Shown here: piece after piece, positions 35,141-43,242 of the stretch
Numbering within the stretch: position 1 is the stretch's first letter
How the letters are laid out: each line of letters starts with the position of its first letter
Assembly: GCF_001904725.1 (NCBI RefSeq)
Contig: NZ_MRCE01000006.1
Location: forward strand, 186,001-250,000
DNA: 64,000 bases
Direction: 5' to 3'
Source of the DNA: Phormidium ambiguum IAM M-71
GTDB lineage: Bacteria > Cyanobacteriota > Cyanobacteriia > Cyanobacteriales > Aerosakkonemataceae
Notes under the pieces: model-generated
The model's database searches: none
The model's input: only the letters and a program-made list of their open reading frames with translations
What the model was told of the DNA's origin: nothing
Position numbers and translations under genes: made by a program

Positions 35141-36994
35141 TTAGCCAATCATCAACATCAGACGAAGAGGATCGAACCGAACATACCAGGGAAATGGACG
35201 ATCCTTGATCGCTTGCCACTTTTCTTTAAAAACTTCAGCTTGCACGTGGTAATCGTGTGAATCTATAGGTTCGCCATTCAGTTTAAGGAACAGCGTCATC
35301 CTATGGGGAGTCTCGCTGGTTGAAGCTAACCAACAGGGAAATGTATTATTCAGATTTGCGTCAGGATTAGGCATAATACTAATTTGGTGAGCACGAATAC
35401 CAACATCTGCTAAATCATTGGGAATAGCTTCTACGACTTGTAAAGTGATGCCCCAATCAATGGCTTCCACAGCATTAGATCTAACAGCTGTAGCGCGAGA
35501 AAAGTTTTTACACCCAGTCAGTTGAGCGACACGCACGGTGCGAGGATGCTCAAAAATCTGATGTTTGGAGTCAAAAGCGATCGCTCGACCGCCAGACATC
35601 ACCATCAATTTTTCGCATACTCGATACGCTTCCTCTAGATTGTGTGTCACAAATAAAGTGACACCTGAATAAGTAGATAAAGTTTCGATGAGTTGACGTT
35701 CGACTTGAGCGCGGAGATAGGTATCAAGTGCAGAAAATGGCTCATCTAATAATAATACTTCTGGTTCAGTTGCCAACGCTCTCGCTAAAGCTACTCGCTG
35801 CTGTTGTCCACCGGAAAGTTGATGCGGATAGCGATCGCCTAATCTCTGCAATTGTAGTAAAGTAAGCTTTTGATTTACCCGTTGCGATCGTCGTGATTTT
35901 GGTAAATGTTGCAAACCAAAAGCAATGTTCTGAACAACAGTCATGTGAGGAAATAAAGCATAGTTTTGAAATACCAAACTAACTTTGCGCTGATGGCTAG
36001 GAATATTGATCCGCTGTTCTGAATCAAATAAAATCTGACCGTTTAAGACGATTTTTCCTTTAGTTGGTGTTTCTACCCCAGCGATACAACGCAGTGTCAT
36101 ACTCTTGCCAGAACCAGATCCACCTAACAATCCTAAAGTCTCCTGTTGAGCCGTAAAAGCGGTATTAAGTGTAAAACTAGCAAGCTGCTTTTCAATATCA
36201 ACAAGTAATCCGTACTCTAGCTTAGGTAATTGAGGTTTAGTAAGTGGTACGATTTGAGGAGATTCAGTTCTTTTACTTCTACCATTTACAGGTTCATTGG
36301 CTTCAACTATCCCTAAAAGATTACCCTGAATCTTACGTTCATATTGCTTCTGCCATATATTTACCGCAATGATGCCCGACAATGAAATCGTCATAATTAG
36401 CATCACCCATAACCACGCTTCATTCATTGCTCCCGCTTCTACTGCAAAGTAAATTGCCATCGGTAAAGTTTGTGTTTGACCGGGAATATTACCTGCTAGC
36501 ATTAGAGTTGCCCCAAATTCTCCTAAACCTCTGGCAAATGCCAGCATTGTTCCAGCCAGAATACCAGGAATAGAAAGTGGCAGTAGCACGCGCCAGAAAA
36601 TACGTGCCTTCGATGCACCAAGAGTTTCAGCAACTTGTAGTAATCTGCGATCGACCTGTTCAAAAGCTCCTAGAGCAGTTTTATACATCAAGGGAAACGC
36701 CACAACCGTTGCCGCAATTACGGCTGCATACCAAGTAAAAACAACATTGATATCAAATTTAGCCATTAACTGACCTAGTGGACTATTCTTGCCAAACATC
36801 CACAGCAGCAAAAAGCCCACAACCGTTGGTGGCAAAATCAACGGTGCAATGAAAGCACCCTCAATAATTGACTTCCATCGTCCTCGATAGCTTAACATCC
36901 AGTAAGCAGCCGCAAGCCCTGTAAAAAATGTAATGACAGTTGCCAGCCCTGCTGTTTTAAGTGATATCCATAATGGCGAGAGATCTACAATCAT
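35141..36994 (-). CDS. modBC: Molybdate ABC transporter permease-ATPase fusion
   Basis: A 617-residue fusion. Residues 1-225 are the ModB permease with about five TM helices and the cytoplasmic EAA-like loop (ETLGASKARIFWRVLLPLS). After a linker, residues about 260-500 form the ModC ATPase with Walker A GGSGSGKS, signature LSGGQQQR and Walker B LLLDEP. The C-terminus resembles a TOBE-type domain. It imports molybdate for FeMo-co. Fused ModBC is known in some cyanobacteria. It lies downstream of modA on the same strand. Confidence 0.92.
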   Translation of the reverse strand: MIVDLSPLWISLKTAGLATVITFFTGLAAAYWMLSYRGRWKSIIEGAFIAPLILPPTVVGFLLLWMFGKNSPLGQLMAKFDINVVFTWYAAVIAATVVAFPLMYKTALGAFEQVDRRLLQVAETLGASKARIFWRVLLPLSIPGILAGTMLAFARGLGEFGATLMLAGNIPGQTQTLPMAIYFAVEAGAMNEAWLWVMLIMTISLSGIIAVNIWQKQYERKIQGNLLGIVEANEPVNGRSKRTESPQIVPLTKPQLPKLEYGLLVDIEKQLASFTLNTAFTAQQETLGLLGGSGSGKSMTLRCIAGVETPTKGKIVLNGQILFDSEQRINIPSHQRKVSLVFQNYALFPHMTVVQNIAFGLQHLPKSRRSQRVNQKLTLLQLQRLGDRYPHQLSGGQQQRVALARALATEPEVLLLDEPFSALDTYLRAQVERQLIETLSTYSGVTLFVTHNLEEAYRVCEKLMVMSGGRAIAFDSKHQIFEHPRTVRVAQLTGCKNFSRATAVRSNAVEAIDWGITLQVVEAIPNDLADVGIRAHQISIMPNPDANLNNTFPCWLASTSETPHRMTLFLKLNGEPIDSHDYHVQAEVFKEKWQAIKDRPFPWYVRFDPLRLMLMIG

Positions 36995-37078
36995 GGCAGC
37001 GTAGGTGGTAGATAGAGAAAATGAGGTAAAAAATATTTCCTAATGACCAATGACTAATAACCAATAACTAATAACTAT

Positions 37079-37876
37079 TTACTGAGCAATGCCAAAACCG
37101 TATTTCTTGAAGATAGCTTGAGCTTGTGGACTGGCAAGAAATTGGGCATAAGTACCCGCCGCTTGTTGATGCCGACTAGCAGCAATGACTGCCATTGGGT
37201 AAATTATCGGAGAATGCAAATTACTGGGTGCAGTTGCCACTTGTTTCACCCGACTTGAAATTCTGGCATCAGTTGTATATAGAATTCCGGCATTAGCGTT
37301 ACCGCTCTCGACGGTTCCTAAAACGTTCCGCACCGAGTTTCCATAGACAAGCTTGGAGCGCAGTCGCTCTAAAATTCCCATATTTTTAAACACTTCTTCG
37401 GCGTACTGTCCAGCCGGAACGCTACGTGGTTCTCCCATAGAGATTTTCTTGACATTGGGATTAGTTAATTCCCGAAAACTCTTTAACCCTAGCGTGGAAT
37501 TACTTGGAACGACGAGAACTAAGCTATTAGTTAGTAAGTTGCGGCGGGTATCGGTAACAATCAGATTTTTACTCTGTAATACATCCATTTGTTTAGTTGC
37601 CGCAGAAATAAATATATCAATGGGCGCACCCTGTTCAATTTGCTGCTGAAGTGTTCCAGATGCGGCAAAGTTATAGTTGACAGTTATGGCTTGATTGGCT
37701 TTTTCAAATATTGGATCGATTTCTTTAAGGGCATCTTGTAAACTGGCTGCGGCGGCGATTAGCAGCGTTGTAGATTCGGCATTAATGGGAGCAGGTGTAA
37801 TTACCCTAAAAGCGATCGCTAGCAGTAACGTTGCTATAAATCCGCTTAAAAAAGTAAGAATGCGTCTTCGTTTCAT
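37079..37876 (-). CDS. modA: Periplasmic molybdate-binding protein
   Basis: A 265-residue exported protein from the ATG at 37876 (MKRRRILTF), which gives a proper signal peptide; a longer frame to 37921 is less likely. The mature part shows the ModA pattern: LLIAAAASLQDAL, NFAASGTLQQQIEQGAPIDIFISA (in pieces), GEPRSVPAGQYA and PMAVI. It delivers molybdate to ModBC, 84 bp downstream. Confidence 0.92.
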   Translation of the reverse strand: MKRRRILTFLSGFIATLLLAIAFRVITPAPINAESTTLLIAAAASLQDALKEIDPIFEKANQAITVNYNFAASGTLQQQIEQGAPIDIFISAATKQMDVLQSKNLIVTDTRRNLLTNSLVLVVPSNSTLGLKSFRELTNPNVKKISMGEPRSVPAGQYAEEVFKNMGILERLRSKLVYGNSVRNVLGTVESGNANAGILYTTDARISSRVKQVATAPSNLHSPIIYPMAVIAASRHQQAAGTYAQFLASPQAQAIFKKYGFGIAQ

Positions 37877-37962
37877 AAAAAAATAAAATAAGAAAGTATA
37901 GAAAATGATTGCATCCAACATTGCTTATAATTGCAACGATCTAAAAGCCAGAACCAGTCTTT

Positions 37963-38604
37963 TCAGGCAGTTTTACGAGCAACTATGTGGAAAAGATGCC
38001 AGTGTTTCTCTACACCAAGCGCGGTTTTGCCTGGATGTTCTTCTTCCTCTAACCACTCGGTTTCCAAGCTAGCAAGCAAATCTATCACCTGTTGACGGGT
38101 AAAGCAATTCATTTGAGGATATGCAGTCCAAGAATCACGATCGCCAATGAGATGACCGCAAAACCTTCCTCCCACCCGCAGTGCTGCGACAATTTTTTGC
38201 CAAAACACCGGAAAATCAGCAGGTGGATAGAATTGCAAACAAAAGCTAGCATTAATCAGATCGACGTTCTCTGGGAAAGAGAGAACTTCAAACCGATCGA
38301 TACGAGTTTCTAAATATTGACGATCGATATCGGGGCGACTGAGAAGACGTGCGATCGCCTCCTCTTCCCCATCGATACCCAAAACCCGCCAGCCTCGTCT
38401 CAAAAGCTCTACAGTATCGCGCCCATCTCCACAACCGAGATCTACAGCAAACCGAGGAGTGGCAAGAAGAGGATCTGCATCAAATTTCGCTAGTGCCTTG
38501 AGTAGCGTTTCACGCGGTGGGCGACCTTCTACAGCCTGATAGTAATCACTCCAGTTATGCCCATCAGGGGGATTTACATTTAGAGTATGAAGTTGCGCTT
38601 GCAT
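37963..38604 (-). CDS. SAM-dependent methyltransferase
   Basis: A 213-residue class I methyltransferase, motif I VDLGCGDGRDT, then VLGIDGEEEA and NASFCLQFYPP. It resembles the small TehB/UbiE-type group. Substrate unknown. It sits in the minus-strand series between the CBS protein and modA; whether it serves nitrogen fixation is not clear. Confidence 0.7.
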   Translation of the reverse strand: MQAQLHTLNVNPPDGHNWSDYYQAVEGRPPRETLLKALAKFDADPLLATPRFAVDLGCGDGRDTVELLRRGWRVLGIDGEEEAIARLLSRPDIDRQYLETRIDRFEVLSFPENVDLINASFCLQFYPPADFPVFWQKIVAALRVGGRFCGHLIGDRDSWTAYPQMNCFTRQQVIDLLASLETEWLEEEEHPGKTALGVEKHWHLFHIVARKTA

Positions 38605-38787
38605 AACTTTGTGCTTTTTCAGTTTATCTAAGAAAGGCAGAGGTCAGAAGGCAGGAGGAAAGTCAACACGAAGTTTTATTGAGATTAAGCCCTCTTTCTC
38701 CTCTGCTAAAAATGAGTTTAAAACCCGATTAGACTACGAAGATTTAGCAGTCTTTTAAAAAAAATCGCAGATAAGCTACCCTTCAAG

Positions 38788-39390
38788 TCAAGTTGTAGCT
38801 AACGTTGGCACTGACGGTGCGCCATACTGTTCTAGGGCAGACTGAACCGGAGGTTGACCTTTGCAAAAAGCTAGCTCTGCTTCCAATTCATTAACAGCTT
38901 CCCACGCAGCAGCACAGGCTTCCGTGTTGTCTGCATTAGCAGCACAGACTGCACGAGCGTTAGAAATCTCTTGCTGCAAGGCTTTCTCTAATAAAGGTAC
39001 GCGGGGATTTTCTAGGAAATCGCTCTTAGTAAGGATATCCTGAGTGGAAATAATACCTAACAGTTCACCTTTGATTACGGGAGCGCGATCGATTCCGGTT
39101 TGAGCAAACAAACGTGCCACATACTCAACACCCAAATCGGGATTGACAACAATGCAGGGTTTGGTCATTACTTCATAGACTCGTACTTGATTGGGATCTT
39201 TGCCATAGGCAACTACTTTATTGGCAATATCCACATCGGTAACAATACCGTAAGCATCTGCATCATTACGGCGTTCCACAATTAGAGAGTGAATAGCTTT
39301 TAACTTCATCAATTTAACGGCTTGAGCCACTGTTGCTGACCCACGAATAGTCGCCACATCTTCACTCATTATGTTACTTGCTTTCATCAT
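38788..39390 (-). CDS. Two-CBS-domain protein in the nif series
   Basis: A 200-residue protein with a pair of CBS domains (about 1-60 and 65-125; DVATIRGSATVAQAVKLM and TGIDRAPVIKGELLGIIS) and a C-terminal helical tail with three Cys. CBS pairs usually bind adenine nucleotides. Its place downstream of fdxB suggests a link to the nif operon, but no such role is established from the sequence. Confidence 0.8.
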   Translation of the reverse strand: MMKASNIMSEDVATIRGSATVAQAVKLMKLKAIHSLIVERRNDADAYGIVTDVDIANKVVAYGKDPNQVRVYEVMTKPCIVVNPDLGVEYVARLFAQTGIDRAPVIKGELLGIISTQDILTKSDFLENPRVPLLEKALQQEISNARAVCAANADNTEACAAAWEAVNELEAELAFCKGQPPVQSALEQYGAPSVPTLATT

Positions 39391-39480
39391 TTTAGTTTTT
39401 CCTTAATATCATCCAAAAAATTTGATTCAGATTGTTTGTCGATATCTCAGAGATATCTGATTGCATAAAGTAAAGTGTCT

Positions 39481-39777
39481 TTAGTTCAGGTCAAGAGGAC
39501 TGTGGGTATAACAATTTTTAGGACATACCCGCGAACAAGCCTGACATCCGACACAGTTTTCCGAGCCAACAATAGTCATTACCTTGCGTTCAAATTCATC
39601 ATCCTCCTCATCATCAACAAAATCTCCCTCTTCATTGACTGCCCTTAACAGCAGGACATTCTGTCCACACACTTTGAAGCACCTGCCGCAGCCAATACAT
39701 TTTTCTTGATTTATCTCCTGAACAAATTTAGGTGTCCAGGTTTTTCTAGCGAGGGTTAAGCCTGTTAAATGTGCCAT
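39481..39777 (-). CDS. fdxB: Nif-type 2[4Fe-4S] ferredoxin (ferredoxin III)
   Basis: A 98-residue ferredoxin. Cluster motifs [13 protein letters not shown] and [15 protein letters not shown] are separated by a long acidic insert. This layout and the [16 protein letters not shown] start match FdxB of nif clusters, a probable electron carrier for nitrogenase or cofactor synthesis. Confidence 0.9.
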   Translation of the reverse strand: MAHLTGLTLARKTWTPKFVQEINQEKCIGCGRCFKVCGQNVLLLRAVNEEGDFVDDEEDDEFERKVMTIVGSENCVGCQACSRVCPKNCYTHSPLDLN

Positions 39778-39861
39778 AAGCTATTTCTTTAATTGATAAA
39801 TGTTGCGTGCGATCGTCATTGACATCGCTACATATAGTCGATACATCAGCCTTATTGGATT

Positions 39862-40071
39862 TCAATCTACGGCAATCATCACTTCAGAAGCTTTAATCAC
39901 CGCATAAGCTTCTTTACCTTCAGCTAAATCAAGCCGTTCTGCTGATGATTTAGTGATGATAGAAACTACCTCAACACCAGGAGCAATTTCTATCGCTACC
40001 TCTGTATTCACTGCACCAACTGAGATTGTTTTGATAGTTCCTTTGAGAGTATTTCTCGCACTAATTTTCAT
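39862..40071 (-). CDS. Molybdate-binding Mop-domain protein
   Basis: A 69-residue single Mop/TOBE domain starting MKISARN; the ISARNTLKGTIKTI and TEVAIEI segments are typical of molbindins. It would bind molybdate or tungstate in the cytoplasm, storing or buffering it for FeMo-co. It lies between fdxH and fdxB. Confidence 0.85.
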   Translation of the reverse strand: MKISARNTLKGTIKTISVGAVNTEVAIEIAPGVEVVSIITKSSAERLDLAEGKEAYAVIKASEVMIAVD

Positions 40072-40102
40072 AACTTACTCCTGGTTACATAACTCTCACT
40101 TT

Positions 40103-40402
40103 TTAAACTAAGTAAGCTTCTTGATGAGTGCGAATCGTACAATCAGAGCGGGGATAGGTTACACAAAGTAGAACAAATCCTTTAGCCATTTGCTCGTCAT
40201 CTAGAAAATTTTGCTCGGATTGATCGATTTCACCTTCAACTAACTTGCCTACACAACTAGAACAAGATCCAGATTGACAGGAGAAGGGTAAATCTAGATC
40301 GCTGGCTTCTGCCGCATCCAGAATTGTGACATCATCATCCACTGGAATAGTGATATCTAGATTGCGTTTTTTATTGATTAAATGAACTTGATAGGTTGCC
40401 AT
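40103..40402 (-). CDS. fdxH: [2Fe-2S] ferredoxin, FdxH type
   Basis: A 99-residue plant-type ferredoxin from the ATG at 40402 (MATYQVHLI); a longer frame to 40465 is rejected. Cluster ligands are in CQSGSCSSC and the later LLCVTYP. It donates electrons to NifH. It lies directly downstream of hesB, as in other cyanobacterial nif clusters. Confidence 0.92.
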   Translation of the reverse strand: MATYQVHLINKKRNLDITIPVDDDVTILDAAEASDLDLPFSCQSGSCSSCVGKLVEGEIDQSEQNFLDDEQMAKGFVLLCVTYPRSDCTIRTHQEAYLV

Positions 40403-40466
40403 AGTAATTAGGTGGTAGGTTTTGAAAATGCCTTGATGAGAGTTTGGGAAATGGGAACTGCACAAA

Positions 40467-40835
40467 TTAGCTGCAAGGTATTCCTGCGGGCGAACAATCT
40501 CCAGCGCTGAAAGATTGACCGCAACCGCAAGTTTCAGTCGCGTTAGGATTGGAAAATTTAAAGCCGCTTTGTGTTAAACCTTCCACATAATCAACTACGA
40601 CACCATCCAATAAAGACGCACTTTCAGCATCAACGTAGACTTTCACTCTGCCCTGTTGTACTAGCAAATCTTCAGGTTTAGGGTTATTGATTAAATCAAG
40701 TGCATATTGATAGCCACTGCATCCACCATCCTTTAATGAGATGCGAACACCTTGGGCTGGATTGTCACTCTTGCTACTTGATTGAAGGAACGCACGCAGG
40801 CGCAGTTCTGCAACTTCGGTCAATACTACGGACAT
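40467..40835 (-). CDS. hesB: A-type Fe-S cluster protein HesB
   Basis: A 122-residue IscA/HesB-family scaffold or carrier. The conserved cysteines are in GGCSGYQ and the CGCGQSF motif; an extended tail ([13 protein letters not shown]) carries two more. It delivers Fe-S clusters to nitrogenase proteins. Gene order hesA-hesB-fdxH is conserved. Confidence 0.92.
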   Translation of the reverse strand: MSVVLTEVAELRLRAFLQSSSKSDNPAQGVRISLKDGGCSGYQYALDLINNPKPEDLLVQQGRVKVYVDAESASLLDGVVVDYVEGLTQSGFKFSNPNATETCGCGQSFSAGDCSPAGIPCS

Positions 40836-40886
40836 AAAATCTCCTCAATGTTTAGATTGGTTTGCTTAAAGTAATGACAGTAATGC

Positions 40887-41684
40887 TCAAACTAGAGAAA
40901 ATGCTGGAGTTAACTTTTGTGCAATTGATTTGTGCATTTCTGCACTTTTGCCGCATACAGGGCAATTTGGGTCGTGATAAGGACGATACTTGGCAAATTC
41001 TGCTTTGTTCAAATCCATCGTTAATAACTGAGAAAGCAAGGGTTCGCCAACACCTGCAATCAACTTGATCGCTTCTAAAGCGGTTAAACAAGCTAATGTT
41101 CCAGACACAGCACCGAGAACTCCAAACCCGCGTCGATCCCATTCCGGTTTCTCAGGAAAAATGCAGGATAAACAGGGGGTTTTGCCAGGAACGATCGTTG
41201 TTAAATACGCTTCCATATCGTTCATTGCTGCTTCTACCATTGGCGTATTCCAGCGCACGCAAGCTGCATTTAACAAGTCACGTTCGATGAAATTGTGAGC
41301 GCAGTCTAAAGCGATATCAGCATCACGAACTAAGCGATCGACATTTTCTGGCGTGATATACTCACAAACTGCATCCACTCGCACATCTGGATTGATTGCT
41401 TCTAAGGTTTCCTTAGCTTTGAATACTCGCGGTTTATTTACCCAGTCGTGAGTCATCAAGATTTGGCGATTCATATCATCGAGACGAAGTTCGCCACCTC
41501 GGACTAGAACGAGTCGTCCTACTCCTGCTACTGCCAAGTAAAGCGCAGCCGTACCGCCTAATCCACCTACACCAGTTACTAATACAGTAGATGCTTTTAG
41601 TCGTTGCTGTGCCTCTTCCCCAAAACCAGGAAGCATGATTTGGCGGCGATAGCGTTCTAATTCGGTTAGGGAAAGGTTGAACAT
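40887..41684 (-). CDS. hesA: ThiF/MoeB-like protein HesA
   Basis: A 265-residue E1-like adenylyltransferase. It has the nucleotide motif VTGVGGLGGTAALYLA near 35 and two CxxC pairs (CLSC and CPVC) that bind zinc. Conserved in cyanobacterial nif clusters, probably for metallocluster or molybdenum processing. Unlike MoeB it lacks a rhodanese domain. Confidence 0.9.
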   Translation of the reverse strand: MFNLSLTELERYRRQIMLPGFGEEAQQRLKASTVLVTGVGGLGGTAALYLAVAGVGRLVLVRGGELRLDDMNRQILMTHDWVNKPRVFKAKETLEAINPDVRVDAVCEYITPENVDRLVRDADIALDCAHNFIERDLLNAACVRWNTPMVEAAMNDMEAYLTTIVPGKTPCLSCIFPEKPEWDRRGFGVLGAVSGTLACLTALEAIKLIAGVGEPLLSQLLTMDLNKAEFAKYRPYHDPNCPVCGKSAEMHKSIAQKLTPAFSLV

Positions 41685-41784
41685 ATCAGTTAGGTGGTGA
41701 GTAATAGGTGGTACGTGGTAGGTGATGGCTAGTAGGTGGTAGTTATTACTGCTTTAACTAGTTAATATGAACAACTAACTACTA
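41685..41784. repeat. TAGGTGGT-rich spacer
   Basis: The spacer between nifW and hesA has four or more imperfect copies of TAGGTGGT (for instance near 41690, 41708, 41718 and 41735). A single copy also occurs upstream of fdxH. A simple repeat of a sort common in cyanobacterial intergenic DNA. Confidence 0.5.
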
Positions 41785-42102
41785 CTAATCAGCACCAATT
41801 TCTGTGAGCAAAACTAAGTTTTGAGGTTTTTCGTTGAAGACCTTGAATAGTTTTTGCTCTAGAGAATTAGAGGTTAAAAATAGCGTGTAAGCTTGCTCTA
41901 GGGCCGATCGATACTTACCTAGCTTTTCTGCTTCGCTTAACTCAGTGGCATTAGCATTAATTTGCTTAATTAACTGAGAAAATTTTTGTAGAATATGCAG
42001 ACGATTCACATTTACGACATTGGCATCATAGGGAAGCTTGAAGAACTCGAAAAATTGTTCTGCATCTATGATTTGATTGAACTCTTCTAGTGTTCTGCTC
42101 AT
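41785..42102 (-). CDS. nifW: Nitrogenase-stabilising protein NifW
   Basis: A 105-residue protein with the NifW pattern LEEFNQIIDAEQFFEFF near the start and helical remainder. NifW interacts with and protects the MoFe protein. It lies 10 bp downstream of the DUF683 gene. Confidence 0.9.
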   Translation of the reverse strand: MSRTLEEFNQIIDAEQFFEFFKLPYDANVVNVNRLHILQKFSQLIKQINANATELSEAEKLGKYRSALEQAYTLFLTSNSLEQKLFKVFNEKPQNLVLLTEIGAD

Positions 42103-42112
42103 TATTCTTACT

Positions 42113-42328
42113 CTACTCTAATTGCTTTAACTGTTTTTTCAGTTCATCCAATTGGTGATAAATCTCATAAGTTTCGTTGGCTAAAGCCATGAGATTTTCA
42201 AAGTTAGCAGGTAATCCTTCCGCTAGATCGTGCAAGTCCATTTTGAGTTGACCTGCTTTGCTATTCAATTTCTTGATCTGCGTTTTTAGTTCGTCTTTTT
42301 TGAGGGTAGTTTCGCTTAATTGAGGCAT
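42113..42328 (-). CDS. CCE_0567-type (DUF683) nif-associated protein
   Basis: A 71-residue helical, coiled-coil protein (LKTQIKKLNSKAGQLKMDLH) of the DUF683 family found next to nifX. It may bind metal or assist FeMo-co delivery; the role is not settled. Confidence 0.85.
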   Translation of the reverse strand: MPQLSETTLKKDELKTQIKKLNSKAGQLKMDLHDLAEGLPANFENLMALANETYEIYHQLDELKKQLKQLE

Positions 42329-42340
42329 ATTGCTAAGTAG

Positions 42341-42823
42341 TTAAAGTTTGCAAACTTCAGCGTGTTTTGTTGCTAGGTCTATCCCTGCATTGGCTAGTTT
42401 TTCACCCTCAGCAATCAGTTTTTCTAGAGAATCAAATCCAAATCTTTGAGCATCCCGCAAGGTGCGACTAACAATCAGCAGACGACCAGAAAAAACCAAT
42501 GCCCAACCAAATCCTTCATGGCTAAGGTCAACAATTACTTGTGAAAGTTGCCCTGTTTGTTGTTCGATCCGAGCCGCGATCGCGCGATAAAATGCCATAA
42601 TTCGACCTTTGGTAATCGGATCTACTTCTCCCTCTACAGAAATAGCTTTTTTCTGGGCGCGAGTCACTACAAAAGGTTTCAGTAACAATTCATCCGACCA
42701 ATTGCGAAAAGTTCCATAAGGGTCGTTAGCGCGGATCTGTTGTACTAACGCTTTGGCAAAAGGAGAAGCTACTAATTCTTTTGTATTAGGTTCTGTTATT
42801 GCGATCGTTTCAGTGGTATTCAT
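42341..42823 (-). CDS. NifX-associated DUF269 protein
   Basis: A 160-residue protein of the NifX-associated family: PFAKALVQQIRANDPYGTFRNW (in part), ITKGRIMAFYRA and HEGFGWALVFSGRL. It overlaps the nifX stop by 4 bp. Conserved in Mo-nitrogenase clusters; function poorly known. Confidence 0.9.
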   Translation of the reverse strand: MNTTETIAITEPNTKELVASPFAKALVQQIRANDPYGTFRNWSDELLLKPFVVTRAQKKAISVEGEVDPITKGRIMAFYRAIAARIEQQTGQLSQVIVDLSHEGFGWALVFSGRLLIVSRTLRDAQRFGFDSLEKLIAEGEKLANAGIDLATKHAEVCKL

Positions 42824-43242
42824 GCGGGTGTTTTTTCTGTTTCTAAGGTGTCTTCTAATTCGTCAATACCGTGTGATTGTTGTAAGGCTTTTCTCAACCA
42901 GGGGGGCGGATTGCCGTTTAAAGTTTGAACTAATTTGTTGAGAACAGAAACAATTTCTTCATCCTCATCTTTAGCTTTAATCGGGGTGACTTTTTTGCGA
43001 ATTAATCTAGCAGCAGCACTACCCCCAATTGCCGATACATAAACTATGGTGCAATCTGCTAATGCTTCAATTTTGGGGACAAGTTTATCTTCGTTGCCAT
43101 CTTCTTTTAAATCTCCAGAAAATTCGATGGTTTCTACAAACTCAAATCCGTTTGCGGTAACATCATAGATGGCTAATTTTTTCGCCCAACCAAAGTGAGC
43201 ATTAATGTGAATTAAATCATTCGTGGCGAAGGCTATTTTCAT
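42820..43242 (-). CDS. nifX: FeMo-co carrier protein NifX
   Basis: A 140-residue protein with the NifX fold pattern: [18 protein letters not shown] at the start and [11 protein letters not shown] in mid-protein. It shuttles cofactor precursors to NifEN. The start overlaps the end of nifEN by 26 bp. Confidence 0.93.
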   Translation of the reverse strand: MKIAFATNDLIHINAHFGWAKKLAIYDVTANGFEFVETIEFSGDLKEDGNEDKLVPKIEALADCTIVYVSAIGGSAAARLIRKKVTPIKAKDEDEEIVSVLNKLVQTLNGNPPPWLRKALQQSHGIDELEDTLETEKTPA

